The notes beneath the pieces are model-generated. The model had not been told where the DNA came from. It saw nothing but the letters and a program-made list of their open reading frames with translations, and ran no database searches. The translations under genes were made by a program, and so were the position numbers. A stretch of 64,000 nt of DNA from Pleomorphovibrio marinus. Lineage in GTDB: Bacteria; Bacteroidota; Bacteroidia; Cytophagales; Cyclobacteriaceae. Shown here piece after piece: positions 9,071 through 18,370 of this stretch. Each line of letters opens with the position of its first letter. The first letter of the stretch is position 1. The stretch is from NCBI RefSeq assembly GCF_003347495.1, contig NZ_QCXY01000009.1:62001-126000 (forward strand), given 5' to 3'.

Positions 9071-9631
9071 ATGGAAGAAATCCAATTATTCCTAGAAGAA
9101 GCAGAATCCTTAATGAAAAAGGCAGTGGATCACACCGCCTCAGAACTGGTGAAAATTAGAGCCGGCAAAGCCATGCCCAACTTTTTGGATGGTATAATGG
9201 TATCCTATTATGGTGCTCCCACCCCACTTCAGCAGGTGAGTTCCATAACCACTCCAGATGCCAGGACACTGGCCATAAAGCCTTGGGAAAAAACCCTCAT
9301 CGGAGAAATCGAGAAAGCCATCATCAATTCCGACCTTGGCCTTAACCCCCAGAACAATGGGGAAATGGTGCTATTGACCATACCCCCACTCACCGAAGAA
9401 CGAAGAAAAAACTTGGTTAAGCAGGTGAAAAATGAGTGCGAAAATGGAAAGATAAGCATACGCACGATAAGAAAAGACACCAACGACAGCCTCAAAAAAC
9501 TTCAAAAAGAAGGTGCCTCCGAAGACGAAGTGAAACGTGCCGAAGACTCGGTTCAAAAAATGACCGATAAATACTCCGGGCAGATAGATGCGCATTTTGA
9601 CAAAAAGGAGGAGGAAATTATGAAAGTATAG
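9071..9631 (+). CDS. frr: Ribosome recycling factor
   Basis: RRF (186 residues) splits post-termination ribosomes together with EF-G. The protein has the expected pattern: an N-terminal helix with ASELVKIRAGKAMPNFLDG, a central beta domain (GAPTPLQQVSSITTPDARTLAIKPWEK), and C-terminal helices including LTEERRKNLVKQVK and IRTIRKDTNDSLKK. Length is normal. It is co-transcribed with pyrH, and a terminator hairpin follows at 9658. Confidence 0.97.
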   Translation: MEEIQLFLEEAESLMKKAVDHTASELVKIRAGKAMPNFLDGIMVSYYGAPTPLQQVSSITTPDARTLAIKPWEKTLIGEIEKAIINSDLGLNPQNNGEMVLLTIPPLTEERRKNLVKQVKNECENGKISIRTIRKDTNDSLKKLQKEGASEDEVKRAEDSVQKMTDKYSGQIDAHFDKKEEEIMKV

Positions 9632-9657
9632 TATCTCACTTCCTAGACCATACTGAG

Positions 9658-9692
9658 ACCGGTCACATAATTAATATATGATCGGTTTTTTT
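9658..9692 (+). terminator. Rho-independent terminator after frr
   Basis: ACCGGTCA (9658-9665) pairs with TGATCGGT (9679-9686), with one G-U, around an A/T-rich loop, and runs directly into seven T residues. Confidence 0.75.
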
Positions 9693-10048
9693 GTGCAATT
9701 TGGAATGGACTTATTGCCTCAGGATCAGTAAAAAATAGTGGAGGTTACACTATCGATTTTGAAGTGGGGGACAATGATTTTGACTTCCAAGAAAACATAG
9801 CTGTAGATCCCTTCGAAACGGAGGGTATATGGGAACTAAATGGAAATAAACTTTATATCACCACCCATTTAACGACAGAACTTCAAAAAATGACAGTAAT
9901 TGCCTTTTCTGGGCAGGCATTGCACCTTCAAGGTATCCGTGGGATTAAAGAAGAGATTCCAGAAGTTAGATTTGGGGACGAGGTGCTGATAGAAGCTTTT
10001 ACTGCGGAACAAAACGTGGAAGTTAACTTTGGGTTTAAAGAGAAATAA
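9671..10048 (+). pseudogene. Remnant of a lipocalin-like secreted protein
   Basis: An open frame from the TAA at 9668 to the stop at 10048 reads (W)NGLIASGSVKNSGGYTIDF, later GIWELNGNKLYI, then a C-terminal strand series ending VEVNFGFKEK. This pattern (blank-out, SGSW/GIWELxGNxLYI, terminal strand) resembles the C-terminal half of lipocalin-like lipoproteins common in Bacteroidota. There is no plausible ATG, signal peptide or N-terminal half. The open frame begins inside the frr terminator, so it looks 5'-truncated. A GTG at 9764 could start a 94-residue product, but I consider decay more likely. Family assignment is from memory. Confidence 0.5.
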
Positions 10049-10079
10049 AGAACAGTCAGCTAAAAGCTGGCCATTCTTT
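10047..10079. terminator. Hairpin between convergent units
   Basis: AAAGAA...CAGC (10047-10060) can pair with GCTG...TTCTTT (10066-10079), with internal mismatches. T-rich sequence follows on the plus side (CTTTATT). It lies between the lipocalin remnant and the end of the DUF5686 gene and could end transcription in either direction. Confidence 0.4.
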
Positions 10080-10133
10080 CCTTTATTAAACCTTACGCTC
10101 CAAAGATAATGAATTTTGGCCTCCAAAAGCAAG

Positions 10134-12773
10134 TCATTCTTCCACATTCAGCCGGATAAAGGTGGCAATACCCAACCTTGGCCCAGCCCGGAGGTAGGCG
10201 CCGTTTTCAAAGGCGGCACCTACCTCTATCCTGAAAATCCTCCACAAATTATCCAGTCCATAACCGATCTCAACATAGTGGGGGGAATTTCCCGTCTTCA
10301 GGTAATTGAGAAAAATGTTCTCCCTCACTCCACTAAACCTCAGCATGGGCAATTGGGTAAACAGCAACTTCCTGAATTGGTAATGTAATATAACCCCCAA
10401 ATAATCCTCCCTGGTGCTATATTGGTAATAATCCAAAAAACGGTAATTGGAAGCCGCGCCCATTTCAGAAAAGATGGTCCTGTTGCCTCCAAAATGCCTG
10501 AAATCCTGAAAATATACTTGATTTGCTTGTAGGAAGGTGCCTGTGTTCAGGTTGATATCCAGCTTACCACTCACCCCAAACCGAAGGGTATGTGTAAACC
10601 CTGCATTCAAATGGTGAAAATCAGCATCTCCCCTAGATGCAACCATGGAAATAGCGTTTTTGTACCTCAGCGACAAGGTGGGGGCCGTATGATATATGGG
10701 GTATTTTCTCCCATTTCTTATACCATACTTCAACCCGGGCCTCCAGTTAAGCCCGAGTTCGGCAATTAGTGCCCGATGGGGAGCAAAGTGGCTATCCGTG
10801 GTTTCCAGGTTAGCTGGCTGATTGGGAGTAAATTCCATGCCTTCCCGGTTTCTGAAACTGTAGGAAGTTGCATTTTCCAGGTGGTTCCTTTGTGCGTAAC
10901 TAAGGCCTATGTCAAAACTGAACCCCGGGTTTATTTCATGTAGCCAATTTATTTTGGCATAAGATTGTTCAAAAAGTTTCATCCAGTTTTGGAGAAGCAA
11001 CAGACTGTATCCAGCATTCACCCATTCTGAAATTGGGTTTTCAGGGTTGTATTGAAATATAAACCTCCCCCCCTCTAGCTCCAGTCGGTGCCGCTTTAAT
11101 GCCTCAGTATGGGTGTGAACCAACCTTCCCCTACCGTATAAAATATTGCTGGCAAACCCATATCTGATTTCGGGCCTTATTAGCCACTGATTGGTTTTAT
11201 AATGGGCACTATCCGCCATCAGGGTCCTTTCCCTGTACCTAAAAAAACCGGCCAACCCCATCTTGAAACCCTCCACCGTATTGTAACTGAACTTTCCCCC
11301 ATTGCTGTAAAAACCCGCTGAATACCCGCCACCAAAGAAATACTCCTGCCCGTTAAATAAGTCAAATGGCTTAAATTTTCTCTTTATTTCTTGGGAGGCA
11401 CTATCCTTTTCGGAGAATTTGGCACGCTCCACCCTTGCCAGGCTATCGTCCCTTCTATACCCTATCACTTCATCAGGGGTGAGAGCTATTGGCCGTATGC
11501 TGTCCCAAAAATTCAACCCTCTTTTGGTGGCCAAGCTGTCGATGGCATATTTTCTCTCCCTGAGCACATCTTGATTTTCGCGCTGTTTATTAACCGACTT
11601 TTCGTAGTCCTTTACCAAACCCCTAAACTCCTTACGGCTTAGCTCCTGTTCCTTTTCTGCCAAAGCGGTCAAAGGGTCAATTTCCCCTCCTTTCCTGCTG
11701 CTAATGGGTTCAATTTTCTCATCCACAATAACAGGCTGGAAGGCCAAATCCGGATTAAGGGACAACTCATAGTCGCTGATAGTGGCCAAATAGTTGAATT
11801 CGCCGGCAAAACCAAAAAACTTGCCACTCACCCGGTAGGAATGCGTTACTGGCATCCAAACCTTTTCTTCTATAGGTGAAAAATGCTGCTTGGCCTCTAT
11901 CTTGAACCCCAAGTAGTAGGTTACCAGGTCAAGGCTATGAATGGCCCAGAGATCTTCTATTATATATAGGTGTCCCTCAAACAACTTTTCCCCTCTTGAT
12001 TTTGGTATAACTTTTATTTTATTGACCAAAAGGCCTTCCTCCAAAAATGAACCCTCATACCTAAACCTATAATAGGCAAAGGCAATTCTGGAAAGTGGCG
12101 ATAAAATATCGTTAATTTTATCCTGATAAAAACTTGCGGTAATGTAAGGGGCCGGGCTGGTTTGCAGGTCCTCCCCTATCGTCCTGATGGCAGTAACCTT
12201 TTCCTCATAAGTATTGGGCTGGGAAAAACGTATTTCGGATAAGGATTCCACTGTATACGCCTCGTTCAGGTTTAGACCTTCTTCTTTTAGTTTTTTCCTG
12301 AAAAAAATAGGGGCTTTGGTAAGGGTACCTGTTCCTTTGAGGTAAACGCGCATCTTATAGCTATCCACCTGAAGCCGGTGGAAATCGGCTTTGGCGATGG
12401 CCTTCCTCATTACGGTCAGGGCAGGATCCTCTTGCCCGCTATCCACGGTGACTTCTTTCAATCCATAGGTTTGCTCTGTCAAAACAATTTCCAGCTCCAC
12501 CCAATTTTTTTCCACCTCAATGGGTTGCAGCAGTGATTGGTACCCAAGGTGTTGAATATATAGGTCATGGGCTCCTTCAGGCAATTGAATCCGGAATTCG
12601 CCTTTCTCATTGGCGGCTGCCCCCTCCCCCAGGTTCCTGAAGTACAGGGAAGCGAAACCCAGGGATTCACCTGATTCATTCAGCACTTTTCCCCTTACAC
12701 CCTGTGCCTGAAGGCCTTGAATAGGTTGCAAAAAAGCAATCAAAAGAAGTAACCCTAACCAATAAAAGCGCAT
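10134..12773 (-). CDS. DUF5686 outer-membrane protein with carboxypeptidase-like regulatory domain
   Basis: The 879-residue protein has a signal peptide (residues 1-23, ending LQAQ), a carboxypeptidase-regulatory-like beta-sandwich (about 24-105: GVRGKVLNESGESLGFASLYF to GLKEVTV), and a long region typical of DUF5686, with ALTVMRKAIAKADFHR near residue 118 and many alternating beta strands to the C-terminus. That architecture suggests an outer-membrane beta barrel with a periplasmic plug-like domain. The family is widespread in Bacteroidota but has no firmly established function that I can state. It is transcribed alone and points away from the SusC gene. Confidence 0.85.
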   Translation of the reverse strand: MRFYWLGLLLLIAFLQPIQGLQAQGVRGKVLNESGESLGFASLYFRNLGEGAAANEKGEFRIQLPEGAHDLYIQHLGYQSLLQPIEVEKNWVELEIVLTEQTYGLKEVTVDSGQEDPALTVMRKAIAKADFHRLQVDSYKMRVYLKGTGTLTKAPIFFRKKLKEEGLNLNEAYTVESLSEIRFSQPNTYEEKVTAIRTIGEDLQTSPAPYITASFYQDKINDILSPLSRIAFAYYRFRYEGSFLEEGLLVNKIKVIPKSRGEKLFEGHLYIIEDLWAIHSLDLVTYYLGFKIEAKQHFSPIEEKVWMPVTHSYRVSGKFFGFAGEFNYLATISDYELSLNPDLAFQPVIVDEKIEPISSRKGGEIDPLTALAEKEQELSRKEFRGLVKDYEKSVNKQRENQDVLRERKYAIDSLATKRGLNFWDSIRPIALTPDEVIGYRRDDSLARVERAKFSEKDSASQEIKRKFKPFDLFNGQEYFFGGGYSAGFYSNGGKFSYNTVEGFKMGLAGFFRYRERTLMADSAHYKTNQWLIRPEIRYGFASNILYGRGRLVHTHTEALKRHRLELEGGRFIFQYNPENPISEWVNAGYSLLLLQNWMKLFEQSYAKINWLHEINPGFSFDIGLSYAQRNHLENATSYSFRNREGMEFTPNQPANLETTDSHFAPHRALIAELGLNWRPGLKYGIRNGRKYPIYHTAPTLSLRYKNAISMVASRGDADFHHLNAGFTHTLRFGVSGKLDINLNTGTFLQANQVYFQDFRHFGGNRTIFSEMGAASNYRFLDYYQYSTREDYLGVILHYQFRKLLFTQLPMLRFSGVRENIFLNYLKTGNSPHYVEIGYGLDNLWRIFRIEVGAAFENGAYLRAGPRLGIATFIRLNVEE

Positions 12774-13171
12774 TGGCTACCTAGAAGTAAATGGATGGAT
12801 AAAAGCGGCATGAATTTCTAACGAATCTATTCAGCAATAATAACGAACGCCAACCTGAAACGGATGCCCAAAATACTTTTCATTTAAACCAAAACTGGAA
12901 AAAGTTAAGGGTCATATACATAAAAAAGTTAAATTTACCATTATGTCATTTTTACATTTTTTATAAAAAAACAAAAATTTAATTGTCAAAATAAATATAA
13001 AAATAAAGTTTGCTTAAAGTAATGAAAACAAACTCTTTATTTTTTTAAATAAATTTGATTAACATAAAATCTTTGACCAGAAAAATCGATTGTACAACAA
13101 ATTTTTTACTCTCATATTTAACGTGTTTTTACAACATAAATTATAATTTCCCATAACTAATTTTCAAAATT
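12774..13171. other. Divergent A/T-rich intergenic region
   Basis: These 398 bases separate the DUF5686 gene from the SusC gene and are strongly A/T-rich from 12900 on. A TAAATTTG (13050-13057) fits a -7 element for susC, but no TTTG lies at the proper distance upstream. Another TTTG (13009-13012) is 37 bases away. I see no coding potential or RNA fold. Confidence 0.4.
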
Positions 13172-16100
13172 ATGACAAACTATTTACCCAAAGCAAGATG
13201 GTTTTTGCTGGGATTTGCCATTTTAATGGCATGTAGTATCACAGCGAATGCCCAGAGCAGGGAGGTGACCGGAACAGTGCTTTCCGGGGAGGACAACCTT
13301 TCCTTGCCGGGAGTGTCAGTGCTGGTGAAAGGCACCTCAAGAGGAGCCGTAACTGACATGGACGGTAGGTTTACCCTACAGGTAGAATCCAACGAAGAAA
13401 TCCTTGTGTTCTCATTTTTGGGATTTACCACTTTTGAACAGCAAGTGGGCAACCAAAGTGTAATAGAGGTCACCCTCTTACCAGATGTGCAATCCTTGGG
13501 TGAGGTAATTGTAGTTGGCTATGGTGAGCAGAAAAAGGAGACCATAACCGGCTCGGTGGTTACTGTAAAAGGAGCCGAACTGGCCAAGTCGCCCGCACTG
13601 AACCTCACCAACAACATTGCCGGAAGGATGGCAGGAGTAGTTGCTGTAAACCGTAGTGGTGAGCCTGGTTATGACGGTTCTGGAATCAGGATCCGTGGCT
13701 CCAATACGCTTGGAAACAACGACGCCCTTATCGTAATTGATGGAATCCCTGCGAGAGCCGGGGGTATTGAGAGGCTTAACCCTAATGACATCGAGACCAT
13801 TTCCGTTTTGAAAGATGCTTCTGCAGCCATTTATGGTGCAAGGGCTGCCAATGGGGTGATCTTGGTAACCACCAAAAGAGGAAAAACGGGAAAGCCTGAA
13901 CTTACCTACCAATTCAACCAAGGTTTTTCCCAGCCTACTGTAATCCCTAGAATGGCAGATGCGGCCCAGTACGGTGAAATGCTAAACGACTTGGCCATTT
14001 ACCAAGGATTACCTCCGAATGAATGGAGGGGAGCAACAGATGCTTTTAGAAGCACTGGGAGTTTTGTAGGTGCCGACGGAGTAACCAGAACTGCCCCATT
14101 TAGCCCAAATGCACTAGAAATGCACAGGGCTGGCACTGATCCCTGGAACTACCCTAATACGGATTGGTTTGGAGAGACCTTGAAAACATGGTCCCCACAA
14201 TCCCAGCACAACCTTCAAATGAATGGAGGAAGTGAAAATCTCCGTTATTTGGCCTCTGTTGGATATCAAAACCAGGATGCCTATTACCGAAATTCGGCCA
14301 CTGGCTACAAGCAGTATGATATGCGACTGAATCTCGATGCGACCATCAATGAGTACATAGATATTCAACTTGGGGTACTGGCCAGGCAGGAAAACAGGGA
14401 ATTCCCTACTAGACCGGCAAGTGCCATATTTAGGATGCAAATGAGGGGCAAACCTCACGAACCGGCCTTTTGGCCGGATGGCAGGCCAGGGCCAGATATC
14501 GAAAACGGTGAAAACCCAGTAGTGATCACCACTAACGCCACCGGTTATGACAGGGATACCAGGGATTATTTTCAAACCAACGGTGTGATAAATATCAAAA
14601 TTCCCGGAGTGGAAGGACTTAAGTTCCAAGGTACAGGGGCTGTAGATAAGTTGAGCCGATTCAACAAGAGGTGGGAAACCCCATGGATCCTTTACCAAAG
14701 GGGCAGCGGTTTTGAAGCAGATGGCACTACACCTGTTTTGGTGCCGAGTGAAAGAGGTCCTGCGGAGCCTAGATTAAGGCAGGAAAACATCAATCAATTG
14801 AATATCATGCTAGGAGGTATCTTTACCTATGATAAGAAAATTGGGGATCATGGACTGTCCTTACTAGCTGGGGTAAACAAGGAAACTGTGGAAGGTGACG
14901 ATTTTTGGGCCTATAGAAGGTTCTTTATCTCTCCAGCCATTGACCAAATGTTTGCCGGTGGTGATGCCGAAAAGGACAATGGAGGTGCCGGATTTGAGCA
15001 GGCCCGATTGAACTACTTTGGTAGGGTTAATTACAATTTCCAGGAAAAATACCTATTTGAATTCCTTTGGCGGTACGATGGTTCCTACATTTTTCCCGAC
15101 GAAACTCGTTTTGGGTTTTTCCCTGGCGTAATGGGAGGCTGGGTTATCTCTGAAGAGGATTTCTGGAAAAACAACATACAAGCGGTTGATTTTTTAAAGT
15201 TGCGAGGATCTTGGGGCCAAATGGGTAATGACCAGATTTTCTATGATGGGTCCCTTCAGGAATACCAATTTATGTCCACGTATGGATTTAGAAGCCATAT
15301 CCTTGAAAATGTAGAAGCCAAATCTCTCTATGAGACTAGGGTGCCTAACCGGGCTATCACCTGGGAAGTGGCGAACAATAGCAATATTGCCCTTGAAGGA
15401 TCCGTCTGGCAAGGAAAGGTTTTCTTTGAATTAGAGTATTTCTATAATAAGAGAACCAACATCCTATGGAGAAGGAATGCCTCAGTGCCCCAATCCAGTG
15501 GACTATCCACCCTATTGCCAGCAGAAAATATCGGCGAAATAGAAAACCGAGGGTTTGATTTCAATGTGGGAGTTAGAGGGCAAAAAGGAGAGTTGCAATA
15601 TTCCATCAGTGCGAATGGCGGTTATGCTATTAACAAGATTCTTTTCTGGGATGAGCCTCCAGGTGCCCCTGATTGGCAAAGGTCTACCGGATTACCTATG
15701 AACACCCCTGCTCCGGTATACATGTATGATGGTGTATTTGCTACCCAAGAGGAAATAGATTCCGAAACCCTTGACTATTCCGCAATCACGAACCAGCTTC
15801 GACCCGGGGACATGAGGTTTGTAGATTATGATGGAGACGGTGTGATCACCCCACTTGACAGGGTAAGAATGGACAGAAACGATATCCCGAGGTTTCAGGG
15901 TGGTGTGAACATGAACGCCCAATGGAGGAATTTTGACCTGTCAGTGCTGTTCCAAGGGGCTACCGGTGCCATTGCCCTAGTGAGCATGGGAGAATCCGGT
16001 GATATCGGTAACTATTTGCATGAATTCTATGAGAATAGATGGACGGTGGACAATCAAAGTTCTGTTTACCCAAGAATCGCTAACAGAAACGACCAGTATT

Positions 16101-16354
16101 ACTCCGGTAACAACAATGATTTCTGGTACAGAAGCACGGACTATCTCCGATTGAAAAACCTTGAGCTGGGATATACAGTACCTGCTTCCTTTGGGGAAAG
16201 GTTTGGGATCAGTAACCTAAGGTTCTATACCAATGGCCTAAACCTATTGACTTGGGACAAACTGGGCGTATATGATCCGGAATCAAACAACGCGACGGGT
16301 CAGTACTATCCACAAGCAAGAATTGTTAATGCTGGACTTTCTGTTACATTCTAA
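13172..16354 (+). CDS. SusC/RagA-family TonB-linked outer-membrane transporter
   Basis: The 1,060-residue protein is a SusC-type importer. It has a signal peptide (about 1-28, ending ANAQ), a carboxypeptidase-like domain (about 30-110), a TonB-box region (VIVVGYGEQKKETITGSV, about 111-128), a plug with GRMAGVVAV and SDNxxxxVIDG-like DALIVIDGIP, and a 22-strand barrel to the terminal VNAGLSVTF. Together with the SusD lipoprotein eight bases downstream it would form the lid-and-barrel complex that imports oligomeric nutrients using TonB energy. The substrate is unknown; no glycoside hydrolase lies in the cluster. Confidence 0.95.
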   Translation: MTNYLPKARWFLLGFAILMACSITANAQSREVTGTVLSGEDNLSLPGVSVLVKGTSRGAVTDMDGRFTLQVESNEEILVFSFLGFTTFEQQVGNQSVIEVTLLPDVQSLGEVIVVGYGEQKKETITGSVVTVKGAELAKSPALNLTNNIAGRMAGVVAVNRSGEPGYDGSGIRIRGSNTLGNNDALIVIDGIPARAGGIERLNPNDIETISVLKDASAAIYGARAANGVILVTTKRGKTGKPELTYQFNQGFSQPTVIPRMADAAQYGEMLNDLAIYQGLPPNEWRGATDAFRSTGSFVGADGVTRTAPFSPNALEMHRAGTDPWNYPNTDWFGETLKTWSPQSQHNLQMNGGSENLRYLASVGYQNQDAYYRNSATGYKQYDMRLNLDATINEYIDIQLGVLARQENREFPTRPASAIFRMQMRGKPHEPAFWPDGRPGPDIENGENPVVITTNATGYDRDTRDYFQTNGVINIKIPGVEGLKFQGTGAVDKLSRFNKRWETPWILYQRGSGFEADGTTPVLVPSERGPAEPRLRQENINQLNIMLGGIFTYDKKIGDHGLSLLAGVNKETVEGDDFWAYRRFFISPAIDQMFAGGDAEKDNGGAGFEQARLNYFGRVNYNFQEKYLFEFLWRYDGSYIFPDETRFGFFPGVMGGWVISEEDFWKNNIQAVDFLKLRGSWGQMGNDQIFYDGSLQEYQFMSTYGFRSHILENVEAKSLYETRVPNRAITWEVANNSNIALEGSVWQGKVFFELEYFYNKRTNILWRRNASVPQSSGLSTLLPAENIGEIENRGFDFNVGVRGQKGELQYSISANGGYAINKILFWDEPPGAPDWQRSTGLPMNTPAPVYMYDGVFATQEEIDSETLDYSAITNQLRPGDMRFVDYDGDGVITPLDRVRMDRNDIPRFQGGVNMNAQWRNFDLSVLFQGATGAIALVSMGESGDIGNYLHEFYENRWTVDNQSSVYPRIANRNDQYYSGNNNDFWYRSTDYLRLKNLELGYTVPASFGERFGISNLRFYTNGLNLLTWDKLGVYDPESNNATGQYYPQARIVNAGLSVTF

Positions 16355-16362
16355 TCCAAAAA

Positions 16363-18228
16363 ATGATGAAGACAATTAAATTTCATTCTTTATATGCCTG
16401 GGTTGGACTGTGTATGCTGCTGGTCTTCACTTCCTGTGATGACGAGTTCCTAAACACCCAACCCCTAAACGAAGTATCTGAAGCGGACGTCTGGACAGAT
16501 CCCGGACTTGCCGAAGCCTTTGTTATTGATTTGTATGGTGGCCTCGGTCAAGGCGGTTTTAGCGAACAAGCTCTGGCCTCTTTAACGGACGAAGCTATCT
16601 TTACCCACCCAGGAAGAAATATCACTACAGTAGTGGAGGCAAGGTCTAATCCCCAAGAACCTGGTTGGATTGACGGCACCAGAGGCTGGGCAAGCATGTA
16701 TAACCGCTTAAGAGGGGCAAACCTAGCCATAGAGAACCTCACCGATCCCCAGTTTGACAATCCCGACATGGCCGACCGTTTGTTGGGAGAGGCTACCTTT
16801 ATGAGGGCATACTTTCACCACCAGTTATTGCGAAATTACGGTTCTTTTCCTATTGCAGACAGAGTTTACACCCTTGATGAGGAAACTTACGAATTGCCTA
16901 GAAACACCTTCGAGGAGTGTGTAAACCACATCATCGCGGATTTAGACAGGGCTGCTCAATTGCTGGAAGGTCACAGTACAATTCGGGGCCAGGCCAATGT
17001 GGCTGCGGCTTATGGTCTAAAATCCAGAGTCCTCATCTATGCGGCCAGTGACTTGCATGATATGGCTACTGCTTCTTCAAGGTCAGATGTTATATCCGGA
17101 TACGACCATAAGGAATTTCTTGGGTATACCACCGGGAATAGAGCTGAGCGGTACCAAAGGGCCAAAGACGCTGCAGGAGTTGTCTTGGAAATGATGCCGG
17201 GAAATATGCTAAATCTTACTGAACCCCTTCCCCATGAGGAGGCCATTCAGGTATATAGCAATAATGCACTTTCCAGAAGTGGCGGTGAAGCAGAAATGAT
17301 CTTTGGCAGGTATTTTCTTGCTCAGAAGCCGGAAGCCGGTGGTAGGCATGGCTTGCACAACGGACCCAATGGCTATAACAACTGGGCGGGAAATACTCCT
17401 ATGCAACAGCTCATCGACGACTACGCCATGATGGATGGCAGTGAGTTCGATTGGGATAACGAGCAGCATGCAAGTTTACCTTATTTGGAAAGAGAAGCCA
17501 GGTTTTATGCTACCTTTTTGTACGATGGTGCCCAGTGGAAACCCCGGTCCCCCGCTAACCAAGCCAGGGATCCCTTGGGGCAGATTCAAACTGGCCGATA
17601 TGAGGTTACCAACGCAGCCGGAAACATTGTTATCCACAATGGACTGGATATGAGGCAAAGCCCAATTGAGGATTGGAATGGCACCTTTACGGGCTATTAC
17701 ATCCGCAAGTTTATAGAGCCAGATCCTAATTTTGTGGATCAGAATACATGGCAGGAGATTCCATGGCCTAATATCCGGGTAACTGAAGTGGTGTTCAACT
17801 ATGTGGAGGCCTGTTTAGGACTGGGTCAAGAACAAGAGGCCAGGGACTGGCTAAATCGAATCAGGTTTAGGGCAGGTCTTCCTGCTATCACTGCAGGAGG
17901 GGATGAACTTTGGCAACTATTCATCCATGAGAAAAGAAAGGAGATGGTACACGAGGAGCAGCGTTACTACGATGCCAGAAGATGGATGATCGCTCCAGAA
18001 ACATTGGGAAGACAGCCTAAGATTGTCAATATCTTTGGGAACCTGAGGCCCGGCATGCAACTTAGTCTTTATCGCTTTGATCCAGAATATTATGAATATG
18101 ATTATAATATCAATGACCTGGACATTGGTAAAGAAAATAGGTTATGGCTGGACAAGATGTATTGGATGCCCATACATTTTGATGAAATGCAAAGAAACCG
18201 AAGCCTTATTCAAAATCCGGGCTATTAA
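16363..18228 (+). CDS. RagB/SusD-family nutrient-binding lipoprotein
   Basis: The 621-residue protein is the SusD-type lid of the upstream SusC transporter. The signal peptide ends in a lipobox, FTSC, followed by DDEFLNTQPLNEVSEADVW, the classic start of the family. The N-terminal TPR-like helices include GEATFMRAYFHHQLLRNYG. The C-terminal part has LNRIRFRAGLPAITAGG and LWQLFIHEKRKEMVHEEQRYYDARRW, typical of SusD. It is probably exposed on the cell surface. It is cotranscribed with susC and ends at a strong terminator. Confidence 0.95.
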   Translation: MMKTIKFHSLYAWVGLCMLLVFTSCDDEFLNTQPLNEVSEADVWTDPGLAEAFVIDLYGGLGQGGFSEQALASLTDEAIFTHPGRNITTVVEARSNPQEPGWIDGTRGWASMYNRLRGANLAIENLTDPQFDNPDMADRLLGEATFMRAYFHHQLLRNYGSFPIADRVYTLDEETYELPRNTFEECVNHIIADLDRAAQLLEGHSTIRGQANVAAAYGLKSRVLIYAASDLHDMATASSRSDVISGYDHKEFLGYTTGNRAERYQRAKDAAGVVLEMMPGNMLNLTEPLPHEEAIQVYSNNALSRSGGEAEMIFGRYFLAQKPEAGGRHGLHNGPNGYNNWAGNTPMQQLIDDYAMMDGSEFDWDNEQHASLPYLEREARFYATFLYDGAQWKPRSPANQARDPLGQIQTGRYEVTNAAGNIVIHNGLDMRQSPIEDWNGTFTGYYIRKFIEPDPNFVDQNTWQEIPWPNIRVTEVVFNYVEACLGLGQEQEARDWLNRIRFRAGLPAITAGGDELWQLFIHEKRKEMVHEEQRYYDARRWMIAPETLGRQPKIVNIFGNLRPGMQLSLYRFDPEYYEYDYNINDLDIGKENRLWLDKMYWMPIHFDEMQRNRSLIQNPGY

Positions 18229-18250
18229 TTTCTAGAAACAAGTAATAAAA

Positions 18251-18278
18251 GGGGGAGGTATGCTTCCCCCTTTTTTTT
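18251..18278 (+). terminator. Rho-independent terminator after susCD
   Basis: GGGGGAG pairs with CTTCCCCC around a short loop and is followed by eight T residues. It ends the susCD transcript before the FG-GAP gene. Confidence 0.9.
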
Positions 18279-18341
18279 GTGCTTATTCCCTCAGAATATG
18301 AGGAAAAACCATTAGGCTAAAAAGCATATTGCTTAATTGTC

Positions 18342-18349
18342 TATATTTG
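18342..18349 (+). promoter_or_regulatory. Possible -7 element for the FG-GAP/haloperoxidase transcript
   Basis: TATATTTG fits TAnnTTTG and lies 22 bases before the start codon, just after the susCD terminator. No TTTG is seen at the ideal upstream distance, so support is partial. Confidence 0.35.
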
Positions 18350-18370
18350 AGGCCGAATTGAAAAAATACC

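Noticed and set aside
13050-13057. TAAATTTG as the susC promoter
   Set aside because: The -7-like element has no TTTG at a suitable distance, so it was only mentioned in the intergenic description.
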